From assembly GCA_008360955.1 (NCBI GenBank), contig LUCM01002898.1:11876-75875 (forward strand): a stretch of 64,000 bases of DNA, read 5' to 3'. The position numbers and the translations under genes are program-made. Source of the DNA: Fasciolopsis buskii. Taxonomy: Eukaryota > Platyhelminthes > Trematoda > Plagiorchiida > Fasciolidae. Position 1 is the stretch's first letter. Each line of letters starts with the position of its first letter. Of the stretch, positions 34,701 to 50,212 are shown piece by piece. Under the pieces are notes generated by a model that was not told where the DNA came from, did not search any database, and was given only the letters and a program-made list of their open reading frames with translations.

Positions 34701-37700
34701 GTCCTCTGTATCACCGTGTTGTGTGCATTAAATTTCCCCAATATTAAAATTTGGTTCACCTAATGGTCTAGTCATTATCACGATTCGTTCTCCTAGTTCT
34801 CTATCCCTGCCGTAATTATTAGTCATCATTTCAACTATTCTCTTCCCTCTCTCGATATTATTTTATGGAACTGCTCACTCCTGTCACGATGATCTAAGGT
34901 GATAATCACTCGTTGGTTCCAGTGGTTTATTCACTCATGTCCTTGCTCTTGTTGTGAACTGTTATGGACTTCTCTGTGCGCTTTCTCGCAGTTTGAAGCA
35001 AAAATTACACAACGGCACTTATTTCTAACTGACGCTTGCAGCTTACCAACTCCACTTTCCGTGAGTAGACGACTTGGACAACCCTTGGGACGTGACTCCA
35101 ATGTAGTCCATTCAAACCCATTTCCCGCCCAGTAAAATGGTCCTCTATCAGCAATGGGACTCCGCAAAAGTTATCGTACGAAATCGGGTACTAGGGGAAA
35201 CTGATAAGCATGAAGTGAAGTATTTGATGTAGAAAGTCTTTTTTAACCTTTTTTCTCTGTCTTGACTCCATTTCTTCCGGTTCCCAATGAATTCGTTGTG
35301 TGCAAACGAGGTATCTCCAGTGTTGAACTGCAGTCCAGTAAAAACTGAATCTCATTTAATTGCTTCTCTACCGAACGTATTCGTATTTATCTTATTTCAG
35401 TAGTGGTGATTGAGCTTCCGATCCGTCATATTTGCCGTCGCGTGAACATTGGTGAATTCTGATTTTCTTGAGTTATTTCGATACTTTTGTAGGCCATTCA
35501 CGACGAAACAGTGGGCAATAAACTGGCACAAGGCGAGTATCTGCTACGCTTGACCTCTGGGGACGGCAATATAATACCATTATTTCCACCTTCAAAGTCA
35601 TGATTTGCAGCTCTCGGTACCGATTGCTTAGGCTTTCACTTAGTATGACAAGTGATAATGACGGTAAACCGTGTTTACATTTAGTACGTAACTACGTGTC
35701 GTGTAGCTGCAACCAAGATTTTGTTAACGACCTCACCAGCACTCACAAACCAAGGTATAAAAGGAAGCAGCTGGCGAGTTTGAAGAAATAAACCTAACAT
35801 CAGAGTGCAAAAAAGTAATGAGCGGAAAACTGGTGAACGCTGCAATAAGTGGAACGCATAGGCACTTTGAAGCAAATGCTTGGGTTTTATTGCTAGTCAC
35901 CATTGATCGGTCACTCTTGGATGGGAGAGAATCACGACCGACAGATCAGGTCATGTCACGCAAAAGCAGAACGTGTGCCCACGAGACGGCACACACATTT
36001 CGAAAATGTAGCAGCAGAGAACAATTACAGTCTTACAAAGCTTAAAGTCATTAGATAATGCACTACACTTATTGTACTTGAGATGTCGCTAATTCGTTTG
36101 GTAGGTGCCTCGTGATTTTGACAATTTAAATATGTTCGTGATATTTTCGTGGTTAATTACCCTTCTCCCAGGGTTCCTAAAATGCACCCGGCTAGGGAAT
36201 TGCCATACACGACGTACAAGCTACGGCGTTTCACTTATCAACAACAGAGTTTGTCACATTTTCAAGCCTTTTCTCTCTAAGATCTTATTAATCAAAATTC
36301 ACTGTTAACAACTGCTACCAGCAGTCGTTTTCGATTCGGTATCGTTATTTCGCCCTGGTTAACTAGTATTTTCATGACCTCTAAATGGCAAAATTTGTTC
36401 CTCGTTACAGAGGAATGAGGATTTTAGAAAACCGCAGCCTAATAGAAATCTGTCAGCTAAACAATGATGGCTGATAAACAAAAATAAATCTTAGCAGTTT
36501 AGCCATAAATCTTAATGAGTTTGATTTCAAAATTCCACATCAAAATCCAAGTCGGAATGATTAGGCTAACCCAGCAGGAACATGTGTTCAGAAGAAAGTG
36601 CCACCTAATGAATTACGTCGTTAACGGAAAGGTCAACTCTGATATAACGCAAGCGTGCGACAGGGACATTCAGTGTGTGATATATGATTGCGGAAGACAC
36701 TAAGAACTACTTTGTTTTTGCCAATCCGAAAATTCAAAGTAAATGGAATCTTTTTAGCACAATTTGTCGAAACTTTCAGTCTGCATGATTTTCCTAAACA
36801 GGATGCTGAACAAGGAGAAATCAGCCGAACTTCGAAAGCTCTAAATATATTATCTGAAATGTAGTCGTGATATTCTGAGTCTTTTGGAGATCATTCAAGC
36901 CACCAGGGATAAATCGTAAACGAGGGATTGGAAACTTTCTAATTTGTATTGAACAAAAGCCCAACTATTGAATCGTAGAATGAGTCCAGCTTGTGGCCAT
37001 TCGTCTACAAGCAAGTCGCCACAGAAATGAAGTTTCATGTTAGAAATCCGTAGTTGAAACAGTTCCCAGATGTTCTCAGTAGGTATTTCGACAATAAGAA
37101 GTGGGTGTAACCATGGAAATATTTTTGCATACTCTCAGAGTCATCTGTACGTTACTTAACAACGCGGCAATCTCTGCGGAAAGTTGATAACTGCAATCTG
37201 TCTTTGATAAATCGAAAATGATCCAACATTTGCGTTGATCTGTCTTGAGGCAACTTAATCAGTATAGCTAAATATTCAAATCAGTTGAGGCTTACGACGA
37301 TGGATACTCTGGACTATTTTAATGTAATTATATCACTGGACATCGAGACACTTCCTCAATTTCTATGCTGTTTCACGGGTGACATCGCACTAGTCACCGA
37401 CAGTTAGCACAACCGACTGTAACCGAGGATGAGAAAAATGTTGTACCAACTTTGTCAGATCCGGTTAAATTAGGTGTTTGGCCTGGAAGCTATTGGAAGA
37501 GATCAACCCCCAAAAAATTAATGCATCGAAATTTGAGGCAAAATAGAAATGTAAGGGAATTCAAAATTTTCAATCAGAAATTGCCAATCGGTCATTTACC
37601 GTCGAGGAGAATCAAGTTGGCTGACCGCGGTAGTTGATGTCACGAATTACGTCTCATGCTTTCGATCCCCGAAATTAAAGACGGAATACGGCCTGGACAA

Positions 37701-38663
37701 AAATAGGCGAAAAAATTTCGACAAACTAATTCAGTTTTGTGATCCTGGCCTACTAGATGTGCCATGGGTGTGTCCCTCAAAACTGATTCCCGAATGTACG
37801 TTTAATATAGTAGTAACAACCTCCATATACGTCCACCCAATGGATGTATGAAAAACGTTTGGTTATCTTAGGCCTGGCTAAACGTTGACGGATAAACTTG
37901 GGTACACACGGTGATAGTGTGAGCATGAATTATCCATTTGTCCTGTCACACAAGTGGATATCGTAGATTCCCGGGTAAGTACATACAATGTTAGCTACAG
38001 CACGTGGCGAAATTTGATTAATAGAACTATCCTCAATTTGTCACAGGTGTGCATGCCACTTCACTCATCATTTAATATCATGTGATTAAGGTAGCCCATG
38101 CTAATCTGAGTTTCGAAACACACAACCACATGCACCCAAGTAAGCATAGACGTAATATGGATCTCATGAAATTATGGTCCGTTTGCAAGCGGGACACGAC
38201 AGAGTGGTTACGTTTTTCTATCCGTGACAGGTGGTAGGCACCTCGAGTTAGTTCAGTTATCTTAGTATACACAAATGTCCACACTCTAGCCCTGTGTCCA
38301 AATGGATATAGGCTTTGGACTTTTTTGTACTACAAAAATTGTATTGTAGGATAAATGGTCCCGGATGCCTCCTAGTTTAATACATGCAGTACAGTGCAGA
38401 TCACTTAAAAGATCATGCAGAAATACGACAATTTTACAGTACTTAACAAAACAGAAAATGTTGTCGAATCAAGTGACATTATTCACGTATGCATGAAGAA
38501 CGACTGGCGCACAATATTTTTAATGCCTTCGAAAACACGACAAGAAAAAAACTTTGAAAGTGACATATTGCAAAGAAACGGGAAACTGAGCCCAGATTAC
38601 CACGGACATGCTGGTTCTTCGATTCTCTATTTACAAATCATCCTTTAGGTTCCGTTGTTCACT

Positions 38664-38687
38664 GGTGTGTGTGTGTGTGTGTATGTG
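38664..38687. repeat. (GT)n microsatellite
   Basis: About nine GT units followed by a degenerate GTATGTG. Confidence 0.9.
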
Positions 38688-40750
38688 ATCCTTTACCCTT
38701 TTACAGTCCACCGCAGACGGTCGCCTTAGGGGAACATACCCTGTGTTTTATCACTAGGTCTAAATTACGAAGTACTGGGACAACCTGAGTAAGCTGCTCA
38801 TAGCCAGTGCCTGATTCATCAATCCATTCATTCTTCAAATCAGATTAGACGTCCTCTGCGCCCGATGTATCATTCAGCCACACAAACCGACAATCCTCGT
38901 ATCTCGTGATTCATAAATTGTTTGCTGTTATTGTTCAGATGAAGTTGACAGTTGCAATCATTGAACTATGGCCAAAACTTTTCTCTGGACGGCACATGTG
39001 TCGACAAATAGTCTGAAGCAGATATTTAACCGTCTGCTTTGGTATAATCACTTTCGCCCGGGAAAGGTACGCACTATCGTATGAAGGTGCTTTACAATGA
39101 CTTTACTCAAATAAGGTACGACCAGACGTGGCTGAAATGAGTTTGAAATCACCCGATTTCTTAGGGATCAAACATTTTCACCTGGATATAATACACCTTT
39201 TCGAGATATTTCAAAACCAAATCAGATCACCAAAGCAGTTCATGCATTTACGGAATGTATGATCCCTACGGTCGTCAGCGATGAGGCCATTAATGACATT
39301 TCTACTAGAGAAGTAGTCACTTTAAAGACGCAAATACAGGAACCCAAATCATGTTTTACGCGTTCCTCGTGATTTTAATTGTCGGTATATTTTCCCTATC
39401 GTATTTTGTCATTGGACAGCCCTGTTCCCTTGGTTTTGAATTGGCCATCGCGTATATAAAGCCTAAGTCGGTCAGCTCAAATGATTCTAGGAAATCTATA
39501 ATTTACAAAGCATTTTCTTCGTTAGGGGCAAAAATCTGACAAGTGGGCTACATTTAGCGGTTCTGTGGTTCTCAGCTTTATTGAATCGGTTTAAACAAAT
39601 TGGAAGGCTAGTGAAACAATGCATGATTAAGGGATTAGTTGCACGTCCCAGGAACAATTAGGGGCAGAAAATAACTATTACATATTCACAGTAGATAGCT
39701 CCTACCTGTCAATACTTGATCATTTCAATCCAAGTTATAAGTTTCCGTACTTCTTAGGGGGACGAGATCGCCAGGAATTCTCTAGAGGTCATTCACTATG
39801 CAACTTGATAGCTGTTCGTATTTGATCAGTGATCCAACACCTAAATTCACCTTAAAAGTGAACCAAATCAAAAAACCGTAGAATTAAGACAAATAGGGAG
39901 GAAATACTGAAACAGTTCAGGACTCAACAATACTCACTAGAAAACACAAAATTCAGACTTCATCATCAGCCTAGGTGTGTTTAGTTCTATATGTAGACAA
40001 TCATCCAGCTCGGTGACGAATTTGCTGTATGTATTCCAATGGTCAGGTGAACGTCCCTAATCCATGACGAACCACTTTTTCACCAATCGGGCAGCGCTGC
40101 TATCCAAACTGACCACGATAAAACAGTACAAACATCCGATTTAAAAATGGCTGGAAAATTCGTACCGAAACACGGACATCCAGGAATACTTTTGTTTACA
40201 GCGTCTTACCAGTGCACAACGAATTCAGTCTGTCAACTTCGGCATAACGCGGAGTTGATTAAAAAGTTCTGATACGTGCCTCGATAAAAAAAACACGAGA
40301 AAAGTGCACATCATTCATTCCAGCCGTGATTACTCGAATCCAGCTGGTTCCAGATGGGACGAAAATTGGCACAAATCACAGAAGTCAAATAAACTGTGAA
40401 TCATCTGAGGTCAACAAGCGGACGTTTTATAATAATCTTTGTTCTCTCCAAAACACTTTGAAAACAAGCAAAAAGATATGAAAATGAGTTGCAAAAATGT
40501 TGATCAGTAAAAAATGAAAGTATTATACTGACAGTGAGAGATTAATAGGGAAATGTTCAGCGTGTCACACTTCTTCCAGTGTGGAATAAGGAATAATTTT
40601 CAAAAAATATGCATAGAAACAAATTACGAAAATTTTGGTTTGAGTTCCAACGCAATAAAGCTATTTCACGGTGGGTCAGTTAACGAAAACAGTAGAAATT
40701 AACATATTATGTCTCCATAAACCGTACAATCATACAATCGGACAGATAGA

Positions 40751-40788
40751 CAGTCAGTCAGTCGTTCATCAACGTCAGTCAGTCAGCC
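40751..40788. repeat. Degenerate (CAGT)n tetranucleotide tract
   Basis: Two runs of CAGTCAGTCAGT separated by about 12 unrelated bases. Confidence 0.8.
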
Positions 40789-43700
40789 GGTCAATAAGTT
40801 TGTGGTCACCTAAATTAGGCGTTCATTCCTCCACTTTCTCCTCTTCTCTGTTTGCCAGTATCGGTCACTTAGTCTGTCTTGTTTTACATTCGTCTGTTTT
40901 TTTTTTAATTTTATGGTGGTTCGTCAGATGTGATGATTTGTCGAAATTTGGATTAGGTTACTGTGCAAAAGTTTTAATTCCTTTTTGCGCTTTGATTAAA
41001 CTATATAGCTTCAAACTGGTTTAATCCTCGAGCAGATTAAAAAACTGGCGTGAGCCTCCAGATTGCTCTGCGTCGTGTGAAACTTGACATTCTAACGAGC
41101 TGCTCCCGAACATAGTGACTCTGCTCAACAAAACACTGAACTGCCGATTGCGAGTCAGCTAAGCAACTGCTGACGATGTTTTCGGTGGAAAACTTCAGCC
41201 ACATTCGCGCATTTTCATCCACCTTAGGGAACGATTAAATTAAACGCGGAGTGGTGGATCAAGACTATTTCTAATAGTTCCACCGAGAAAAATCGCCAAA
41301 ATGTAAACTCCCTTTAATGGACTCAAAGGAATCGGTGCTGTGCTGGTAAAGGAGCTAACTTTGGGGGCATTGGACGATTAATGAATGAAACCTCAGATCA
41401 TTTGTGACGGTGATCGCCTAGTGTACTTCTTGGCATGTGACGGAAGAGATTTCGCAAAGCTACCCTGCTTACTCGCCGTTTGTTAGTAAAATAGTCGGAT
41501 GGCAAAATAAATCCACAACTAAAACAGAGTCCAGCGATAAGATAAATCCGGTAATCCCATTGTCAACATCGTTATTGAGTAGCAGAGATTTTCCTCGAAT
41601 AATGATAGTGACAGTTTCGTGCTAACATTTGAATGATACTGAAATGTCAAGATGCAAAAATGGACTATAAACTTGACTTTTATCTCTGTGTCGTGGAGAG
41701 AAATGAAGAAATGTTGGCTGAGAAAGCTGGAAGAAAATTTCGTCATCCCGATAGCTTGAAAGGATAAGTACAAAAAAATGATATTCCATCAAAAGTTGAT
41801 AACGGCTTGCACAGGAAAAAGTGAACAGTCGATGAGTATATTCTCGGGTCTTGTTGTCAACGATGTCTAGTGCTCCAGTTCCAATCGTCTAACCACCAGC
41901 TGATATGACATCACTATTGCAGTCAAAAAACATAGTAATACATGATATACTAATATCTATAATAATGTAATAAGCCTGACTGACGATTGTTTTTTAAGGT
42001 AAAAAACGACCTGTGAATTTGCATTAGGCAACAAAAAATTAGTTCTGCATCCCACGGGAGGGGTCCCAGGAACAAGCAGTCCACAAGTTCGACAGGGCGC
42101 AAGCCAACCAATTTCCGAATGGATGGGATGAGATATCTGAATCGACTATCAGTAACATAGAAGGATTACGAAGTTATTTTTTCCGTAATTCCAGCACTTC
42201 GGTGAATTCTGCTGCCGAATCAGTCGACAATGTTCCAATAATATCCCTGCAATGATGACGTAAGTTTCGGAGAACAAGCATTGCTGATTTTCAGGGAACT
42301 AGAAGGTGAATTTCAGGGGTCATTCAACAGGACCATTTGAGTTGCCTTCACTTCTCCACGATAAGGAACTGGCAGACTTTACCAAAAATGGCAGTGAATG
42401 CAGCGACCTTCCAAGCAAGCCAGAAAACTTTTTGGTTTACGAGTGGCAACGTGAAGTCTTGAGATCAGATGTTGAAGCTGAGCGAACCACCAACAATATT
42501 TCACACAAAAAAGAAAAGGAAACTGTGGATGCTATGTCCACTACTGAAAGCGTACAACCTACGGCCTCAAGTAGAAGGTCGAAGATTTGTGTCACTGATG
42601 AAAATTTTTAGTTAGTGCTACAAACAACATTCGGCACACAAACCACCAAGTAATCTTTGCCAGTAGAATAGAAGCCGAATCAGAAACTGTTCCGGATATA
42701 GATTAATAAGGAACCAATATCCAGAATGCAATCAAACATAGGAGAAGGATGTGCTTGTGGAAGTGCAGTGTCAGTTAAAAAGAAAATGAAAAAATGGATG
42801 AATCAAGCAAGAAAAGAATAGGCTTTGTCTAAGAGTAAAGGAGGAGGGGAAAATCCATTCTTGTTTTACCTATGCCAGAGGCTCAATCATCTATTTCATT
42901 GCTCAGGCGACGGGCCGTGGTCGGCAAGTTACCACCAGCAAATATAAGCAGAGGAAGATCATTCGTGTCAAATCATGAGCGCGTTTCTAGGGCGTAGCCG
43001 GCATGACACCGTGCAGTCAGCAGTAACCCGATATCGAGTACTGGTTGAACTTTGAAACAACAGAGATATAAACTGAATGAACCATATAGTTAGTATGCCA
43101 ACGTAACAATGATTGCTGTCTGCGTTTCAGTACAATTGGGGAGCGCTGTCAGCAGCTCCAGTTGGTCTGTCGCCGGTGGTTTTTGCGCAACTATGTTGCT
43201 ACTTACGAGTAGGTAAAACGTTTCTTGTGAATTTTGAATAATCATGTAATTGGCCAGTTGATAAGATGGAGGACAGTTTAAAGAAATTCTTTTATTGTTA
43301 CCCGCTTTTGTAACTTACGGATTGGTGACAGTTTAAAGGAAGTGACATTATTTCTTCGAGGAGCCGTTGATGAATGAACTCAAAGAAACTAATGATGTAG
43401 CGATCGTTTCTGTTATTCGCAATTATATCCAAGTTGTGTCGATATTCTCGGTTAGAGTAAATGCATACACCTTTTAGCTGTGCATTTGAAAATCAAACAG
43501 TTGGGTTGCGTATCACCTGAAAAATAAAAATGTGGTCTTTTAATAACGGGACTGGTATAACCGAAAGTCTTGAGTATATTTCGATTAGGCTACGATCCGA
43601 ATAATTGTGTCCCCTTCTAAGCACGAAACTCATGGATGTTTTGATGAAAAGTATGATCCTACAACAAAGATCCTGAAATCAAATAATAGAAAACAGTAAC

Positions 43701-46665
43701 AACGATAAATGCTCCAAAAGAGGGAGACAATGATCATGCACGGATAAGCAACTATACTGGAGCAAAAGTCATCAGTGATAGAAAGACTTCTCAAAGTAAT
43801 GAATACAATTCAGAAAATTGAATCGCGGAGTTTCACGGTAGCAGAGGATACTGTATGGAAAAAAAACAAACGGGTTGAACTTGAAATAGCACGACAAGGT
43901 CTCCGAGGGAGGGGGGACGACCGGCACGAACATCCTCCTGGTACTATTACCGATTGGTGAGAAGATCATATGCTAGAAATGCGCATGCCGAGTTGTCTTG
44001 ATTTGACTGTTTGTGTCATCTTTATCCCCGTTCTGTTTGTCCCAGTTTTCTAATCAGATCCGAGTCGAAGTGACCAAACTCCTTCTTATTTTTTCCACAC
44101 ACCTCGGCAGAAACGCATTAGAATCGCAAAGCAGTTGGTGAACTAAAATGTCTGTCCAAGTGGAAATGATAAGTTTGCCGCATTCAGGTAGTAAATGAAC
44201 ACATGAAAAAGATTTTGTGTAGTTCAATTCTTCGGGACAGTTGCGGAGTCTTCGGCAGTTACATGCATCTGAAGGATGGTATATTCATTTTTTAGAATTA
44301 CCCGTTTCAGTTAACCATTCTGGGGAAGATTTTACTTTCATCAAGGTGAACCAGTGAACCAAGTGCAAGATATTGCCGGTTGCCTAAGATACAGACAAAG
44401 AGAAAAGTTATTGTGGGAAGCAAATTTAAAACGGGAAAAACCAGTCAAGCAGAGGACAATTCGCCCCTGATGATAATCGTTTAGCAATATCCTAGAAAAC
44501 CCCAAAATATACAATACTGAAATTTATTGTATTAACCTCTCACCCTGTTCCAATCCTTGGGTTGGTGACAGGATGTCACAGACTTTACTGCACAGCGTAG
44601 AAACGTTTTTCTTCATAGTTATTTTTAACAAAGCTCTACAGGGTCCCGATTTTGAATCCTGGTTATGCACTTTGGAGATCGGACCCTAGCTATTTTCTCC
44701 AAATTCATCCACGAAATTCATAACAGAACTACGAGCCAATCAGTCAATGACCTGTCTGTTTTGAAATAATCATCACATTCTGCTAATGTAATATAAATGT
44801 TCAGTTACTTTGGTTTGCACCAAAAACCTGGAACCTCGAAGATCCTTTGAAATTAGAGGTCCCAAGAGGCACTGTCTGCATGTCATATTCAACCAAAAGC
44901 TGGTGCACCAAAATATAACAAATTCATACAGTTGAGTAGATTTTTTATGTTGCTTACTACAAATTCTATCAGTAGCACTATCTCTACCATGTTAACCTGT
45001 ACCCCACGTGATTCATTATCATACGGCAAGTTGGATTGTTCTGATCGTGCATTGTATGTGAGCACGGAAATGACAGGATGTTGGCTCAAATTGAGCGGTT
45101 CCTAAATGGTGTGCTATTTCCCATGCTGTCTTCAACTCGGCGATCGAGTCTTTACTGGTGACCCTATAATCGGACGAGGAATCAGGATCGTGAAATCTAA
45201 GTAGAAGTAAATAACAGGAAAATGTTTCTGCCTTGTGCATTGTGTACATCGTATCTGTGGCATCCTGTCGCAAAATGACTGCACTGTGATATCGTTAGGG
45301 ATGGGTTAAAATCGCTTCGTGTTCCTCGGGAATATTGCTCGAAATGAAGCTGGAATGCCGGGATTGAATTCGAATCTGACGGGCTATCCAGGGACTGGAA
45401 TGGAACGAGGAGTAAGCACAATAGATTGTACTACCACGCATTCATTCTTTGCCCAATAGCGCAAAACAATAAAAACATAATGAATTTTTTTCTCCATATT
45501 ATGTTTAATCTCAACAAGTGTAAAGTACTGCATATTATGTAAGATTTTAAATCCTACATATATTTAACAATATATAAGTCAATTTTATTGATACAGAGTA
45601 TCTCTTCTGCCTTTGCGTTCGGCTTCATTTCACACCATGGAAACCGATAGCCAGTATCCCGCATTTTCTGTTATCACAGAGCTTATACTGCGGACATAGC
45701 TAGTACTGTAAGGCATTCGGACAGGACGGCGACTTGAAGGTTGCTTGAAAAAAAACTAATTTCTGTGTAATGGTTCGACTTGCATAGTTTTCCACAAACT
45801 TGCAATAGGTTCGGAACCCGTGTAATGATAACATTTCACATCCTGTTCAACATCTTTTGCACATAATAAAAAAATTTTCATCTTCCCTGTTATTCTTGAG
45901 TGATTGTATTAATACGAATCTGGAACCACATCGTGACTAATGAGTCTTCCAGTTGGCGGGAAATTGCCAGTGATTTGCGAATTCCAATCCGGGGACATTT
46001 AAACCAGATCATCGCAATATTGGCTGTTTGCCGACTGTCGATCTTTGCTTGATGTGAAATGATACAGTCAACGGTTTTTCCCCCAGTGACCAGATCTTCA
46101 AACATTTCATCGGCAAAAATAAAAATGTATGAATACTAAATTAAAAAGTCGATTTCAGAAATTACACACCTTCGAAAATGGCACAAAATTTATCTTGAGG
46201 TCCCATTTTTCTTTCCAAAGGTCAACATTTTTTGGGGTACCACAATAACCATACCTTTAACGTCATTGTATCACAACTCTACCCGGATAATGTTTTTACC
46301 GATTCGATGCTACCGTTTTACCGCCAAATGAAGAAAAGGATTAGTTAGGTTTATTGTTCATTATCCGCATTCGCAAACGAGACCCTTATGCGGGGGAAAA
46401 AAGACAGCGAATATGGCGAATCACAATCGAATGTTACAAAATCAAAGGGGAACCTTAAATCACTTGGATAGCACGTACAGAGGGAGCTATTTTGAATTGG
46501 AGTGTTTTTTTTTGTATAACCTTTGCAATAACATTGTAACAACGTAGACTCAGAGAATGCAAAGAGCGGAGATCAGTATTTGGACAAGTTAGTACAGTCA
46601 ACGGTCGATCGGAATTGATCTGCCATGATCGGGGTTCAACTGCATGTATATGCGTCAGTTCTTTG

Positions 46666-46682
46666 ACGATCGATCGATCGAA
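46666..46682. repeat. (GATC)n short tract
   Basis: Self-complementary GATC repeated about four times, flanked by GAC and GAAC. Confidence 0.8.
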
Positions 46683-49600
46683 CAGTCTGTACGTTTGCGG
46701 TTGTTTGCCTGTGTGTTTGCGTGTATATTCTTGGCTATGGTAGAAATTACAAAAAAAAATAATCAATAAGTAAAATGAAAAGTATACTCGAAAAAATTCA
46801 CAGCCAGCTTATATCACGGCCGACTATCTGAAAGGGTCCCAAATATACTATCCATTCCAGCGTGCTATGTGGCTGGAAAATTGTACTAAGATTAGGCAAA
46901 TCGTTGTTTGAAATAAATATTAGTCAGTTACTAATCGTCTGCTCAACGAGAGAAAATATTTTGTCTAGACTAGATGAAACAAACCGGAATCCGCCCATTG
47001 AACCAGGTTTCGGGTCGCTATAGTAGGAACGGTTTGATTACAGAAACGGATTAAATGCTCAAGTTCCTATGGGACCATGAAATAAGTTACTAGTGACAGT
47101 CCTGGACGGACACAAACCTTTGTGGCTCATTAGGCACTAAGCCTCCCAACTAAGAGACTTTTCATGAAATAATTCACCATGTGATATCATCGCTCAACTC
47201 ACCATAAAGAAAACATGGAAGCACGGTACAGCTGTTTCATCCTTTAGTGAGAAAGACGCAAGTTTGACTCACCCAAGAAATTTAGTGACGCCAACTCAGT
47301 TGAATCAATTCGCTAGACATCCTCGATTGAGGCGATTAGAAAAAATATTCACACCTAGCAATTCGCGCCTTTCATGTTTTCATACGTCAACTGGATCAAG
47401 CAAATTGCCCATTGTTTCAAGTTAAAAAGCGTCTGTTAAAGACTAGCTTAATGAATAGTTTGATTTACTTCATTGAGTATGAGGTTATTTCACGGATGGA
47501 AAAGTCGGTTTTATCATAAGTTGGAAAATCGAAGTCCGGGACTTTTCTTGATGTCCAGAAATGCGGTTACAAAATCCCACCTAACGACATGCGGTTCAGC
47601 AGAAGGCAGACTAGGCGAAAAATTGCGGGTGCAAAGTGGATCAAGAAAAATGAAAATTTGAAACTTTTAAGTGAGTGTTCGTTATAACGAACCCGGATAT
47701 GTGTACATTGTCGGCATCTAGCAGCTAGACGGAGTAAAGTTGCCTGACGATTATTTTCGTGATTTAACTTTTGCAAAATGCACCAACGGGTACAGGAATA
47801 ATCGGGGACATGATGACAAGTTAAATAATTTTGAATTGAAATCCGTCTCCGATAGTGACGAGAAATAAAAGAATGGAAGGTTTCGGTGAGTGATTTAGTT
47901 TCTTTCGTTGTAAGTTACATTTTGCTGGCTGCTGGGCAACCGCCGCCCTTGACCGAATACAGTTTCATTCGGACATGGCAATTAGCATCCTCCTGTTGTG
48001 CATCCAAGAGGTCATGGATCACATCATTCGATTGCCTTCAAATTTGAAGCACCTAGAATTAAAACAAATATAAAAATGATCGAAATTATTCCATACTTCA
48101 TCACATTTTGGATTGTTCATTTCGTCCAACTTACTACGCACTGAATTCACATGTCGCTAGACTCTGTGGCATGATTGAGTTTGGGGTCATGGGGAGAAAA
48201 TCAAAGCAGATAAGCAGACAGATTGAAGTGGACCTAGGAACTAATTTTGTGGTAGTAGAAGGACTTAAGTTCCCCGCGTGCAAATCATTGCAAACTGTGT
48301 ACAGGGAGTCCCGTTTTAGATGATAAAAGTTTTGGAAATCTGTGATTCGAAATGGGTCAGGATGCTTCGAGTTTCTCCTTTGCTCGGTCTTTGTGCCACT
48401 TCCTCCCACCCGGACAAGATGGCGAATATACGCGTACTAACTGCGAGTAGCATATGCATGAATTACGGATTGAGGAATTCCCCCGAAGGCATACAGTCGG
48501 TTTCGTGATTAGTGTCGCTCTCCAGATGGACGTCCTGGGTAATATCCCGTCTAAACCTTCTTGTATTTGGATATTCCAAATTTCTTATAGCCCTACTCAG
48601 AATTGGGGAAGGTGGTTATTTGTTGACTATTCACCCGTAGAAACAACTGTAACTCACTGATGTTTCTGTCATTTGAGATGAGCTAAACCTAGGAATGAGG
48701 ACGAAGTGCCATGTGACATAAAAACTCGGAGTGCTTAAGTATGAGCTTGTCTGAATGCGGGAGCATCAGGTGGGCGCATCTGACGAGGAGGAATAACCGC
48801 GAAAGCGGTGGTGTGCCCCCAATGTAATTTCGTCTACTCATACAAGCACTGAATATGTGTCCTTATTATATATATCCACCAACAGCCAACGTACCCCAAA
48901 GCTGAGAGATAAAAATGCACTTTTTGGGTTTTTTTATTCACGGTATGTGGATCAGTAAGACCAATTTGTGATCAATTCTACACTTAGTTGTCGAGCAAAA
49001 CAACAAAGATATAGTGGCCTGTTTAAGAACTAAGTGTTTGACTTTCAGTACTAGTTTTGTGTGATTTCCAAAGTATTTATCATTGCATATTCAAAGCCCA
49101 AATAAAAATGTGGAAACCATGGAAATTCCGCACCGCTGTTCCATTCTTGTTGGGCCTCACAATCAGTCCACATTCACTGTGGTCATACTCGGACGCGAGC
49201 ACCGAACCAACTGCCTCTAGTCAAAGGCCCAAGCCATTACGTCAGCTAAGCTTGTTGTCAGTGGATTATTAAGTATCAGTACTGTATAACTTAGGGCTCT
49301 TGTTCTTCGCCGGATTTTACACGTCAGTCACGTTTGCTTACCAAATGATCAACCTCTAACTGACGGTAAAGCCTCTCGCAAGATCTTGAGGGTACTGTCC
49401 CTTAGGTGATCAAGGCGAGCGCAGTTCCGTGCCGCGATGAATATAAAAAACGAATAAATGGGCGCAGTCGATCGGCAAATTTATGCGGATGGATGTCATT
49501 TTCATTAGGGTATTAGGGCATATTAAAGAGGCTATCAACATACTACCCTAATATTTTGAGTGATCTTATCAAGTAGGGATTGCTTTTAGGAAGTGAAAAG

Positions 49601-50156
49601 ATACAGTTTATGCCATTCTAATTGGCACTTCCCAAAGAAATCCATTATATCTCGATTGTGGATCTATTGCGCATGAGTTGTCATAAGATATCACTGAAGC
49701 TAACGATCAAAGATCTGACAAATAAAACTCTGTTCAGCCATCTTTCTTTATCGTCCCTAGAACTAGTGAGCATTCAGACATGGGAAATAATCGGCTGAAA
49801 ACGGGAGATTAGGCGATCTGTGAACTGCATGACCACAGACTTTGCTGTCTTTCGAACGCATCATATGCGATGTATTTCATCTCATCTCTTGTAAAGTAAT
49901 TAATTTGAACTGGGAGGAATACGGTGACTTGACCTGTTTCGATCTTGCATGTCGAATCTTCTATTTGTAATTTACTTGTTTAAGGCCACTGATCGGTCTC
50001 TATAGGCGAGCAATATTTTATGACTCGGAAACAATAAATAATCTTTTAAGGTGTTCTCCGTACCTCCTTTGGCTGCTCTCTACTAGGGTTTCTGGATTAC
50101 ATGAAGTCTGTTTGCTGGCAAAACTCATCACCTCTTTTCAGACTGCATACTTATCG

Positions 50157-50212
50157 ATATACATATATATATATATTTACATATATATATACATACATAC
50201 ATATATATATAC
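50157..50212. repeat. Compound (AT)n / (ACAT)n microsatellite
   Basis: ATAT runs interrupted by ACAT units over about 56 bases. Confidence 0.9.

Noticed and set aside
34638..34745. Acceptor followed by WTLGSLQLD...CPLYH, weakly like WTLSSLEPLD...CSLIYH of the A2M-type protein
   Set aside because: It needs several gaps, lacks the conserved GC, and has no neighbouring exons.
35493..35604. Exon-like AIHDETVGNKLAQGEYLLRL after a good acceptor, vaguely like the A2M VIHDPSDTRVKQW segment
   Set aside because: The similarity is short and gapped, the frame stops without a usable donor, and it is far out of order relative to the other A2M-like pieces.
48780..48808. Hammerhead-ribozyme-like CTGACGA followed by GAAA
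   Set aside because: Helix II does not form between the two cores; GAAA is instead the loop of a small CCGC/GCGG hairpin, and helix III partners are missing.
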